A DNA stretch of 64,000 nt from assembly GCA_038501785.1 (NCBI GenBank), contig JBAMJR010000097.1, positions 56,001 through 120,000 of the forward strand, given 5' to 3'. The DNA comes from Myoxocephalus aenaeus. Its lineage: Eukaryota > Chordata > Actinopteri > Perciformes > Cottidae. The translations under genes and the position numbers were made by a program. This document shows, in pieces, positions 1 through 9,395 of the stretch (its first letter is position 1; every line of letters starts with the position of its first letter). The notes beneath the pieces were generated by a model. The model made no database searches, was not told the origin of the DNA, and was given only the letters and a program-made list of their open reading frames with translations.

Positions 1-81
1 ACATTTTAGTGTTGGGGTTCAGTCTGGGATCTACCTCTCCACACAGAAACCAGCTCACGCCTCCTTCCCCTCTGGTTTCAG

Positions 82-174
82 GTGTGTTTGATGTGGTGAT
101 GATCGTCGGCGCTTTACGAGATGGTTTCGTACCGGTCAGCGTCCTCAGGGAGCTCTGCCTGGCCGCCAAAGCAG
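82..174 (+). CDS. mettl27: mettl27, penultimate coding exon
   Basis: This is an internal exon of a methyltransferase-like protein 27 gene, a family of presumed S-adenosylmethionine-dependent methyltransferases whose substrate is not established. The exon follows a pyrimidine-rich acceptor ending CAG and stops before a consensus GTAAGC donor. It encodes FDVVMIVGALRDGFVP followed by VLRELCLAAKAG, which matches the end of the methyltransferase fold just after the post-II acidic strand in METTL27 proteins. The exon begins and ends within Gly codons, and its end phase fits the next exon at 2893 exactly. Earlier exons with the SAM-binding glycine motif lie upstream, outside the window. The identification comes from my memory of the vertebrate family, including the matching C-terminus; another class I methyltransferase paralogue is less likely. 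Confidence 0.82.
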
Positions 175-302
175 GTAAGCAACACTGTTGAACCTAATAG
201 TCTTCTTTTGGTTTCACTGAAGCGTGGTGGTTATATCACAGTTTTCCATTTTTTTACACAGTCCTTTGCATTTGTACTGAATACTGAAGGTCTTTTGAGT
301 TG

Positions 303-700
303 CAGGGGTCTTTTAGTAGAGGGCAGACACGGCAGTGCTCCATAGTCTGGTCTGCACCTCCACATTCACAGGTGGTAGTGCCGGTCTTGAAGGTCTTCAA
401 TCGGGGTTATTCCCATGGAAGTTGGAGGAGGCATGTTAGGAGCTGGACTTGGCTGAGAAAGCTTCTCCTTGACTTTAGCTGTTGGGCCGGAGGGTGAAGT
501 CAAAGGAGGAGATGGCATTCATCATTACTAGGTTCGGCTGGTGACTTCCACGCCAGCGAGGAGGTGGAGGCGGCAGGTGTTGGTCAGTGCTGGATCAAGT
601 CTCTTGGCATGGTTGTCCTCTCCCAAACAGGACATATGAGGAGTAGCACCGGGCCAGAGCAGTAGATCTCAGTGTGCTGTAGCTTCCCATTTGGAGTTAG
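303..700 (-). mobile_element. LINE remnant, C-terminal end of a reverse-transcriptase ORF
   Basis: Read on the minus strand, about 420 to 303 encodes TFKTGTTTCECGGADQTMEH followed by a CPLL motif. This resembles the Cys/His C-terminal motif (CxCG...QT..H...CP) found at the end of many non-LTR retrotransposon ORF2 proteins. The sequence before it, up to about 700, is Pro/Ser-rich when translated but broken by stops and frame changes. No poly(A) tail or target duplication was found, and the clade cannot be set. It is an old fragment inside the mettl27 intron. Confidence 0.45.
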
Positions 701-1165
701 TCAGTTTCCGGACAAAGTTGTTTCGGGAGCCGACTTGTTTTTTTTCCACCTAAATGGAGAGAGTATGATTGTTCCGCCCGGCCTATGGGAAACCTGAGCA
801 CAACATAATTCTCCTCACCTCCCAAATAAGGACCAATGCTGCGGTGGTACCGTCCACAATGAGTAATTATTGTGAACTTGGTAGCATAAATTATCTTCAG
901 GGTGAACCTGGCCCAAAACAACAAACAAAACAATCTTTGCAAGTAACCTAACTTCCCTAGCCCACACAAAGAAACTAAATAAAGTACAGGTGTCTTACCT
1001 ATCTCCCTACCAGAAAACAGGAGAAAACAAGGTTGAACCAAAAGGGCTTCTCACCCCGACCATGCCGACACCCTTAATAACCCCACCACCCAAAGATCTG
1101 ACATGCAGCATGGCCGGGTTGGAAGCTCTCAAGAGAGAGCGCCGGCCTCCACAGGTTCCCTCTTC

Positions 1166-2650
1166 TTTTTTTTTATATATATATATATCTTTATTTTAAT
1201 GTACAGTTAAAACATAAATGTCACCATTTGATGCATTGTACCAGATTGTAGCTACAGCTAATTTGCATCTGTAGTCCCTCGACAGATCATAACAAACATA
1301 AAACAAGAGCAAACAGTACAGGATAAAAGACACAATACAACATTATATGTGGTGAGAAGAACACACAATACACACAATACAAAGCTACAGTACAGCACAT
1401 TACAAGTAAGTAACACAACACTTTAAAAGTAAGTAATACAAACCATAATAATGTTGCTCAATGAGTACAGCGCTGACCAGCTTTCAACAGATTTTTTTAA
1501 TCATTCTTAAAGGTGCTGATAGAGCTGCAGCTCTTCATCACATCAGGCAGGTGTATCACTGATTTGTGGCTTTCACAGACAAGGATGATTGACCAAATGC
1601 AGTGCGGCGAAATGGATCCTGCAACACAACAGAGCACAGTACGGAAACACTATAACAGGCAGGGAGGTGAACAGCATTATGGTTCATTGTTCTCTTATGA
1701 CGCTCTGAGTCATAACAACGATCCAGGGTTACTTTGGGGTCGACAGGGTGGATACGGTGCTCAAGTGGTGCTCCAGACCATTTGATGTTGAGTGGTCGGT
1801 TGGCTTCCCGGTTCCTGAGATGGAAGGAGCAGGGTCGACATGTAGGTGGCAGCTCCTCTCAGGCTGAGGTGAAGTTTGGTTCTACTGCTTCTAACGAGTT
1901 GTCTGGAGATGTTCCTCAGATATTGTCTGAGATGAAACACTCAGTGTTCTGGTCCATTGGTAGTTTCAGCAAAGGGGTCGGATTCATGGAGCTGTTGCTG
2001 TCGCTCGTACAGTTCGGTACTTGTAGCATCGAGGCCTGGGATGCATTGAGTCTATCCTCTTCGGATGTTCTTGTGCGCTGCTTCGTGCACAAGCCCAGTG
2101 AATCTTTCATAGTTCCTGGAGTCTGCTGGGAGATGGGCAGTTGTCCTTTCAAGACCTTCTTGGAAGGTTTGTAGACTGAGGTGCCGGTACCTCTGAGCTC
2201 AGTGTTGAGGACTTCAATGTTGTTTTCATCGCTCTTGATGTTGATTCAGCGAATGCTCCATTTGTTTGCTACCATGATGCTGCCATATTTCTATGAGGGG
2301 GGGGGGGGGGTCATACCTTCCACGCAGGGTTTCCTTTAGGGAGAGAATATCACACTAGTATTCTTTGCAGAGTTTTGCAAAGGGTTCTTCTTTAGTTGCA
2401 GACAGTCCTTCGACTTGAGAGATATGATGTCCGTGCTGGCCTTGGAGGTGGGCATTAGCCTGTCTTCCTGCGCCGGACTGGGGGGGCTGCTGTTGTTTGT
2501 TAGGCTTCTAGACATCATTGAATTCTGTAGAATTCGCAGGTTTGTTTGAACCTGACAGGGATCGCAAACGTGAATGCTCAAAGTCTTATGATATGCAGAT
2601 GATTTGCTATTCAATGATGGTGACTCCCCAGATTCTGCCCTGAACATTGT
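1166..2650 (-). pseudogene. decayed retrocopy-like coding tract of unknown parent
   Basis: On the minus strand, 2647 down to about 1750 reads as a Ser/Thr/Lys-rich protein with few interruptions. Segments 2647-2336 and 2152-1916 lie in the same frame. They are joined through a short stretch in another frame (SLKETLRGRYDP) next to a C14 tract (G14 on the plus strand, 2297-2310), then by IEVLNTELRGTGTSVYKP. The far end looks like a processed mRNA end: AATAAA (TTTATT at 1190-1195), about 15 nt of AT, then nine A (T9 at 1166-1174). This fits a reverse-transcribed mRNA inserted antisense in the intron. I do not recognise the parent protein, and no target duplication was identified. It could instead be ORF1 of a LINE. 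Confidence 0.4.
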
Positions 2651-2892
2651 CTGTGTGTTGTTGTTTTTTTATAACAAATAACAACAATGACATTGAGATT
2701 TGCACTCATTTAAAAAAAAAATCTTGCCTGGATTTTCTGTTTCTGTTATTATTTACTTTGGTTTAAACTACCCCTCATAGACATTACAGCTCTATTCTAA
2801 ATCCTAAGAGTTTCGCAGGATAATATGATATTAGACGATGATCAAGCTTCTTCTTCTTCAGTTCTTCCATAATGAAATATTGTATCCTGCAG

Positions 2893-3122
2893 GGGGATAC
2901 GTTTGCATGTCGAGAAACGGCATGAAGACGGAGTCTGGAAACAAATACAAGGAGTCTCTGGAGAGCGAGCTGCAGCTGATGGAGGATGAGGGCCTATGGA
3001 GTCATGTGGCCACCAAAGAGATGGACAAATACATGATAGATGTGTTCAATAAATGTGAGGATGTGCAGAGTGAGAGATACATCTCTGGGACCTTGTACCT
3101 CTACAGGAAGTCACTTATTTAG
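2893..3122 (+). CDS. mettl27: mettl27, terminal coding exon
   Basis: The exon begins after a CTGCAG acceptor. Its first two bases complete the Gly codon split from position 174, giving AGGYVCMSRNG and then about 70 residues to the TAG stop at 3120-3122. The segment has the features of the METTL27 C-terminus: a Gly-Gly strand after KAG, an Asn/Lys/Tyr-rich helix (NKYKESLE), a GLW motif, and the closing YISGTLYLYRK. In class I methyltransferases this is the last part of the fold, not the SAM-binding half. Nothing in it is broken, so the gene is probably functional. A poly(A) signal follows about 100 bp downstream. Confidence 0.85.
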
Positions 3123-3250
3123 TCCCTCTGGGCCTCAGTCTATTCTGTCCAGACCTTTAGATCAGTGATTACGTTCAATAGATGATGAATGGATGGAAGT
3201 TCTGACAATAATATGATATAAACGTCAATAAAATAATAAACTTAATAAAC
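3123..3250 (+). promoter_or_regulatory. mettl27 3' UTR with poly(A) signals
   Basis: Short A/T-rich 3' untranslated region. AATAAA occurs at 3227-3232 and overlapping or nearby AATAAA copies follow within 20 bp, the usual arrangement for vertebrate cleavage and polyadenylation. Confidence 0.65.
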
Positions 3251-3865
3251 AGTTGTGGAAGGGTATTTTGTTCTCTTGTTCCTTACTGTTGTCACCTCTC
3301 ATGTTTATATTGGTATTACTTCTATTCTGTCTGTTATTACCATGTAAAGTGCGTTTGAGTACTTTTTAAAGCGCTACACAAATAAAATTAATTATTAGGG
3401 CCCGAGCACTGACGTAGTCAGAGCGGAGGTGATTAGTCCTAGAATGGGCCGCGGTGTCTTTTCCGAAGGTTACAGGGACCACGTGTTGAACACCATTCTT
3501 CTCCTGCTGATTCACTTGTAGAGACCTGGAACATCTACAAAAAACTAAATTAAAAGGTTAAAATCAGGTTACAAATACACTCCAACAAAAAAAACTTAAA
3601 TACTTTTTTAAAGTATATTACAAACATATTAGTGATACAAAAATAATTGTAATGCAAGTGGATTTTTATACTTAAAGTTATTTAATGACTTTTTATGTTA
3701 AATGCCAGGACCTTTTATCACTTCTATAAAGTTACTTTTTACACTTTGACACATTGACTTTTTATCACATCTCTAAAGTTACTTTTTGACAGTATAATAT
3801 TATTTTTGTGACAATTACCTATTAATTATATACCATATTAAGATGTTTTTTTTAAATAAAGTATG
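3251..3865. other. gene-free AT-rich DNA downstream of mettl27
   Basis: No open frame of note. A sequence beginning GGGCCCGAGCACTGACG near 3399 resembles a common fish dispersed repeat, but I cannot define its ends. The rest is AT-rich with repeated ACTTTTTA-like words (3600-3800). Confidence 0.5.
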
Positions 3866-4049
3866 GTATAGACTAGGGCTGCAACTTTTATTCTGTTGAT
3901 TATTTTTTCGATGAATCGGATAAAACAAAAAAAAAGCATTGATGTATCCTGTGATGCAGTCCGTCATGCTGTTGATGTCCTCCCCATGTGGTCCACACAG
4001 CACATCCCAGTCCGTTGACTCAAAGCAGGTCCTGAGACCACCTCCTAAC

Positions 4050-4385
4050 GCGTTTCGCCTGAGTTTACTCGCTCGACTTTATGTGGTTAATTCGTTTTTC
4101 ATTTTTTCGTAACCATTCGCTGGGGAAAGGGGAAACATTTACTATTTCCGCCATTCACCATTGAAATAACCACTAGTTCTGCTTTATACTATACACACAA
4201 ACGTGGGAACATCAAACGCCCCCGTGTCTGGGTTCATAATATTATCCGTAGTCACACAGAGCTGTTTGATTCAGTAACGGCAGGACGGCGGTGATGCCGG
4301 GCGGAGCTTCTCAACGGCGATTGGCTTTCGCAACTCCGCATCGGGCGAATTATTCGCTGGAGTTGAAATATTTCAACTCCAGCAG
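4050..4385. mobile_element. Harbinger-type repeat fragment, copy 1
   Basis: This shares long stretches with 19500-19930 and, in reverse orientation, with 35270-35690. The shared words include AACCACTAGTTCT, GGAACATCAAAC and the block around GACGGCGGTGATG followed by GGGCGGAGCTTCTCAACG. Left and right terminal repeats are not clear in this copy. Assignment to PIF/Harbinger rests on the related termini at 19500 and 35926. Confidence 0.45.
4356..4383. repeat. perfect 28-bp palindrome
   Basis: GCTGGAGTTGAAAT at 4356-4369 is followed directly by its reverse complement ATTTCAACTCCAGC. The palindrome has no spacer and sits at the edge of the Harbinger-type fragment. Confidence 0.85.
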
Positions 4386-4500
4386 AAAAGCGGAAAAGCA
4401 GATTTGCAAATATTCACAACGCCACTTGGCCTCTATCAGAGTTGTATTGTTCCTTGTGGGGCAGTTGAAAAGTTGGCAGAGCTTTATCCAGGGTTGTTAA

Positions 4501-4763
4501 CCCTAGAACACTAACGTCGGGTGATTTTCACATGGAGCAATTGTGTTTACATTATTTTCATTGTGTTGTTTTTGTCTGAGTTCCGTGGGTCTTTCTGTAG
4601 CTTCAGGCTTCTCACAGACGTTATTGAAGGTGGCCGTGTTTCTCTGCTTCGATCGCTGTTTTTTTCAAACTCACCTGAACATGTGTTCAGGTGAGTTTCA
4701 CTCGACGTTAGTGATAGAGGGTAAAATATTTTCGGGTGGATTTCACTCGACGTTAGTGTTAGT
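4501..4763. mobile_element. small piggyBac-like MITE
   Basis: The left end is TTAA (4497-4500) followed by CCCTAGAACACTAACGTCGG, the piggyBac-type CCCT start. The right end carries the inverted counterpart CGACGTTAGTGTTAGTG, closed by a degraded GTAA instead of TTAA. A further inverted copy of the motif lies at about 4691-4714. A near-palindrome around CACCTGAACATGTGTTCAGG lies inside. No coding capacity. Confidence 0.55.
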
Positions 4764-4809
4764 GTAACTTATTATTTTCCCACCGTCCCCATTTCATGCA
4801 GAGCAGGTA

Positions 4810-5075
4810 GCCAAAATGACCTGGCCCAGATCTGGCACGGGTTCGTCAGGCCGGAAGAAACACCGCGTCCGGTTGCCGATTCGGCTGCGACTCGGCATGG
4901 ATGGCGCCCCAGAATCGGGCCGAATACACTGGCCCGATTCCGGCGGCTGACACTGCCGTCACTGGGCCGTAATCGGAACTAACCGGGGCCAGCATCGGCC
5001 TGAAGCCGGCACACCAGAAGAAACATGTCGGGCTGCCGGGTCCGGCTGCCGACTCTGCTTGGGTCCGGAATGAAT
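4810..5075. repeat. GC-rich degenerate repeat (CTGGCCCAGATCTGGCAC type)
   Basis: The block is markedly richer in C and G than its surroundings. GAAGAAACACCGCGTCCGG near 4855 recurs as GAAGAAACATGTCGGGCTGC near 5018, followed in both cases by CGGCTGC..ACTC. This indicates a degenerate tandem unit of about 163 bp. Words such as CTGGCCCGATTCCGG also recur. It resembles GC-rich satellite-like repeats seen in fish, but no family name can be given. Confidence 0.5.
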
Positions 5076-6167
5076 TATTATTATGTATCCCACCGCTGCC
5101 ACCAATGTAACCGAGGGTTTCTCTTGCGCCTATACTTGTACAATAATAATAAAATAACAACACGCTGCTCCATTAGGTTAGACGGCAACCACTTTATTCT
5201 TGACTCGTTCCTCACTCCAATAAAACCTTCTCTCTCTCCTTACGTTTTCCCCTTCAGAATAAAAGCCCCAGAAACATACATCAGAACACTGCTTCATAGA
5301 GAACTGTTTAAATACACCATACAATAGCTTACAATTATATAACAATACGATAAAATAAGACACGTCGACCAAAATGTTACAGTAAATATGTTTTTATTAA
5401 CTGAATGCACACAGGGTCAAATTAAATTTAAAATAAAACTCTAACTGAACACAAAAAGACTACCGTCACTCCGGCATCATGGCTTCACGTCGGAAAAAAA
5501 AAAATCCGGAGGTTGCAGCCTGGTAGAAACAGAGACAAAAAAACTGTTGTGATCTCACAATTTCTAAAACATAAATGGTAAACCTATCAATAGTATTGCA
5601 AACCGTTCTCACTCCTTATGTATTGAATATCGTCTGTATATAATGTAATAATATCTGACACCGTCCACGTCTGCTAGATCGTAACTATACATTTTGATTT
5701 CAGGAGATAAAACATTGCAATACAATTTCACCACGTTAAAGTTACTCACGAAATCCGTGATTTCAGCTGTTTACTGGCGTTTGTCATGTTTAATGCCGTT
5801 TTCAGTCTTTCACAGACCTTTGCATGGGCAAAAAAAAAAAAAAAAACTGTGCTTTTATTTTGAGTTTTAAGTTAGAATATTTTTTGATTGCATTTGGTTA
5901 TACAATATGGCCTTGTTTTGTCTGTTTTTGCCTGTTATTCATTTATTTATTCAATTTGATAATTTGAGTTAGTTTGTTAACAAAAATAAATATATAAGTT
6001 GAAAATACCCTACTGTGTTTATTTATTTATTATTATTATTTTTTATTTCATAAATAATTTTGGCGATGGGTGCCCCTTTTTTTGGTTTGAGCACCTGCCC
6101 CCCAAAATGTCTGTGCACGTGCCTGCTCAGCGTTGTAATGTAATGGTATTATTTTTATTGACATACA
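5076..6167. other. gene-free interior of the hAT nest
   Basis: AT-rich sequence without a supportable gene. The stretch around 6065-6130 (GAGCACCTGCCCCCCAAAAT and following) looks like the end of another dispersed transposon, but its boundaries are not visible. Confidence 0.4.
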
Positions 6168-6175
6168 GAGCGGAG

Positions 6176-7549
6176 CAGTGGTCGGCCGCCATGGCCTTCT
6201 AAGCCTTCACTGCTGGCCTAAACAGAATCACAAAGTTATAGATATTTTATAATTAAATTATTTTTCACAAATACACTACATGTATTATAATATTTTTTCC
6301 CGATCAGCTTATTTTCTCATTGCACAGCTCCTCTGTTGCTCTGCCTGCTGCCTTCAGCCTGCAGCATTGCAGCTGGTTTGAAGGAGAGTTTCATCCAATC
6401 CGATTTTTTCTCTCCTGTCTCTGTCAGTAAAGCAGTTTAAGACTTTGTAGATTAAAGTACACTGAGAGTGGACATTGTGGTTGATTGTCATGGACTTAAA
6501 CAAATCAGATCTTTAGTTTGACAAGCTGGGTGTATTCTTTGACGTGCAGGGCCTGCGAAATGGCGTGGATGTATGATTGGTCAGTGGCCCAGCGTGACCA
6601 TTAACATGCGCTGTGATTGGTCAGTGGGGCAGTATACGAAAGAAGGAGAAGAAGAAGCAGCTACCTAGAATCTCAGGCTGAAGCCTGAGAAATGGACTTG
6701 CTGGTGGATTTACTGATGACGCCTTTCGCACAGAGGGTTATGTGCATGTGGTGAGTTAACTGCTGGTTGTGTTACTTTTTTTTTTACATGTGCAGTCATA
6801 TTTAATTATAAACAAGCCACAGTGCTGTTGTTGCTGCTGGTCGAGCCGGGACTGGGGCCGCTCCTCTCCCCTCGCCAAGGTGCCAGCAGCTGTACCGGTG
6901 ATGTCTTGTGTGTGTGGACTGCAGTGTTTCAGTGCCGCGGTTTTGTTAGATTGTTTTGTAAATGTTTTAAATGTGACTGGTTGTTGATTTGGACCTAATG
7001 ATGCAGCAACGGCGAGGTTGGAGGCTTGCTCCACGGAGTGTCTGCTGCGCCCCACGCGCCTAATTTTCTGACAAAAAAAGAGAGAACGTTTTTAAAAACG
7101 GCACCTTAATTATCGCCGCAACCACTTGGTTGTTTAACTCAGTGGCGGGCCGTGCATTTCCTAACTACGCCTTCAATGCGTCTCTACAGCTGAATCTGAG
7201 GATCGGCCCACCACTGGTTTAACTTCTTTTAAATTGCTACTGTAACCCTTGTGAGCAGAGACCTGTGGTTTAAAAAATAAATAAAAGTAACCGTTAATAA
7301 AGCGCCGTTCTTTCTCATTAAAGTGGTTAAAATAGCTCCGCAGGTCGGTCCTAACCACGTGTGACCTCCCTCCATGCCTGTAATAGTGCAAAATAATCGG
7401 TCGTATAGCAGAGTGAGCATCTGCTGTCCACACAGTCTGTATGAACGCACCGTGTTCAATACACGCGCGGATCGGTCTGACGGTAACTCCTGGGACACTT
7501 TTTTTTTTCAGTCCGCACCTGATGTGGAATACACGGCATTTAGGGCCTG
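6176..7549. mobile_element. hAT element of the CAGTGGCGGGCCGT family, copy A
   Basis: The element starts CAGTGGTCGGCCGCC and ends ...GGGCCTG, so it has the CAG...CTG ends of hAT elements. It is bounded by perfect 8-bp repeats GAGCGGAG (6168-6175 and 7550-7557). The right terminal repeat has diverged. Its sequence matches the element at 58135-59810 in reverse orientation through most of its length, for example TGACGTGCAGGGCCTGCGAA and AAAATAGCTCCGCAGGTCGG. It lies inside the 3874-8077 hAT and is itself interrupted at 7140-7216. No intact transposase. Confidence 0.65.
7140..7216. mobile_element. 77-bp micro hAT element
   Basis: The element starts CAGTGGCGGGCCGTGC and ends GGCCCACCACTG. Perfect 8-bp duplications GTTTAACT flank it at 7132-7139 and 7217-7224. 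Its two ends match those of the 1.7-kb element at 58135-59810 (CAGTGGCGGGCCGTGC and, inverted, CAGTGGTGGGCCG). It is a deletion derivative with almost nothing but its ends, inserted in another member of its own family. Confidence 0.85.
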
Positions 7550-8085
7550 GAGCGGAGTGATCAGGTGTATGTGATATCAGAGGGGGGCGTGTTCAGTCCG
7601 CACTTGGAGTTGTACGAACCTGTCAGTCACAGTCTCGGTGTTATGCTAATGTTGAGCTAATAAAGTTAGCCGAAGATACCACGGTCTCCTAAACTTATTC
7701 TACACATAACACTACAAGCGTCAGCTGATGGTGGCACGTAAACGGCGACAACAATGGTGGACGTGAACTCCCTCGGCAAATAATACGGACGCATCCCCAC
7801 GGTAACAGTTCAATGTTCGGGCTGCAGAAACGCTCCTTCACACAGACGGTCGGGATTGCACCACCTCTCGTTCACATACCTGCAGTCCCGCCACCTCTCT
7901 TCTCACCGCTCTGTATAACGTCTCTGTCCACCTGAACAGTCCTGAAGCCGGACACCGACGAGCTGTGGTCCGACTTATTGAATGGCGTAATAATCGCACG
8001 ACACGACGCATCGATAATGAAATTCGTTGCCAACTCTTTTAATAATTTAATTTTAGCGATTCGTTGTTGCAGCCCTAGTATAGGC

Positions 8086-8690
8086 AAACTATACAAATAT
8101 TGTTTCATGACTTGTAAGAATGTAATACTTTGACTTTTAGAGATACTATACTTTCACTTGTTGACAGATTATACTATGACATCTTTTCATACTATAACTT
8201 TGTATGACTTTTCATAATGTTCTATGCTAAGATGTTTCTTTTGATGACATTGCCTTATTTTCAAGGATGCACTCTACTTCTATTTTATGACTTTTTACGA
8301 CGTCATTAATTATGATAACATATTTTGCCCACTTTCCATCATATGTTATGAAAACATTATTACATTATTATTACACATGATTTAAGGTTTTGTTGAAAAC
8401 TATGTTATAACTGTGCATGTCATAGTATACCCAGCGACTATACTATAATTGTTCCATGACATATTATACACTATGTAAGATATATTGATAGATAGATAGA
8501 TAGATGGACACAAGTAGATAAAGCAACAAAGGCCAGGTGTGACTGGGATCAGCATCTCTCATTTCCAACCTCCAGATTTAAGCTAAAGGCTGTACAGGGT
8601 TGAAAAGGGGGTAGTTGCTACGATGCCCAGATAATGTAATTTCATAGAATTGGAAAAAAAATACGCTTTTCCACTTGGAAATTTACTTAA
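8086..8690. other. gene-free AT-rich DNA
   Basis: No open frame or recognisable repeat apart from a short GATA run near 8487-8504. Words such as CTATACT and TATGACTTTT recur without a regular period. Confidence 0.5.
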
Positions 8691-8775
8691 AATTGTTTGT
8701 GTGTGTGTGTGTGTGCGCCAAGAAAACACAATACACCTGTTCAGATGCTCACATAACCATATGGATGGCATAAGA

Positions 8776-8777
<2 letters not shown>

Positions 8778-8843
<66 letters not shown>
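8778..8843. repeat. GT microsatellite
   Basis: Uninterrupted GT run of about 33 units. A shorter GT run lies at about 8699-8715. Confidence 0.95.
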
Positions 8844-8844
<1 letters not shown>

Positions 8845-9307
8845 GTTTGTGGGGGGGAGTAGCTGAAAGTGAGAAGACTATCTGATACTGTAGCGGAGGA
8901 ACTCAATACGCAACAACCTGGTTTGCACACACACTCTCACACACACACACTTTCCTTTGGCTTTCCCATTCTGCATTACCTGTCCCTTTGGGAACTGTGG
9001 TCATTTCTAATCTTGTATTATCTAGAACAATAACGGTCTTTGCTTCACTTCTATGGCCTTAAATGTCAAACAGAGGGATTAGAAGAGAGATTAGAATCAA
9101 TGCTTTGTTCTGGAGGGTAAAATAACACAAACATGTGTGTGTGTGTGCGTGTGTGTCTGTGTGCATACAGGAGCAGAATGATTCTGCCCCTCTTTCCTTT
9201 GCTCACAAAGCCAGAAGCATTGCTTAATGAGGGTGTCAGCATGTGCCGGCCAACTGTGGTGATGCGTTTGTGCACGAGAGAAAGAGAGCGTCAGCATTGT
9301 GCGCAAC

Positions 9308-9310
<3 letters not shown>

Positions 9311-9392
<82 letters not shown>

Positions 9393-9395
9393 GTG
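9311..9395. repeat. GT microsatellite
   Basis: GT run of about 40 units with one GC interruption near its end. A smaller GT-rich stretch lies at about 9133-9165. Confidence 0.95.

Larger units (their letters stand above)
175..2892 (+). other. last intron of mettl27 (about 2.7 kb)
   Basis: The intron has a GT donor at 175 and an AG acceptor at 2891-2892. It holds a LINE 3' remnant on the minus strand (about 303-700), an unassigned stretch (700-1160), and a decayed minus-strand coding tract with a poly(A)-like end (1166-2650). It also has a run of 14 G at 2297-2310. I see no additional exon on the plus strand. Confidence 0.8.
3874..8077. mobile_element. hAT-type element (TAGGGCTGCAAC ends), heavily nested
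   Basis: The termini are inverted: TAGGGCTGCAAC at 3874 and GTTGCAGCCCTA ending at 8077. The flanks are GTATAGAC (3866-3873) and GTATAGGC (8078-8085), an 8-bp duplication with one mismatch, as expected for hAT elements. The end sequence is of a type widespread in fish. Most of the 4.2 kb is later insertions: a Harbinger-type fragment (about 4050-4385), a piggyBac-like MITE (4501-4763), GC-rich repeats (about 4810-5075), and a second hAT (6176-7549) that itself holds a 77-bp element. The hAT's own sequence is mainly the outer few hundred bases. No transposase is recognisable. Confidence 0.7.

Noticed and set aside
697..1041. Minus-strand 114-residue frame in the mettl27 intron
   Set aside because: It has no recognisable motif and an unusual Cys/Leu/Phe-rich make-up; probably chance within repeat-derived DNA.
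8583..8930. Open frames made of His-Thr or Cys-Val repeats over the GT/CA microsatellites (also 9097-9432, 14223-14624, 52164-52525)
   Set aside because: They are translations of dinucleotide repeats and have no protein features.
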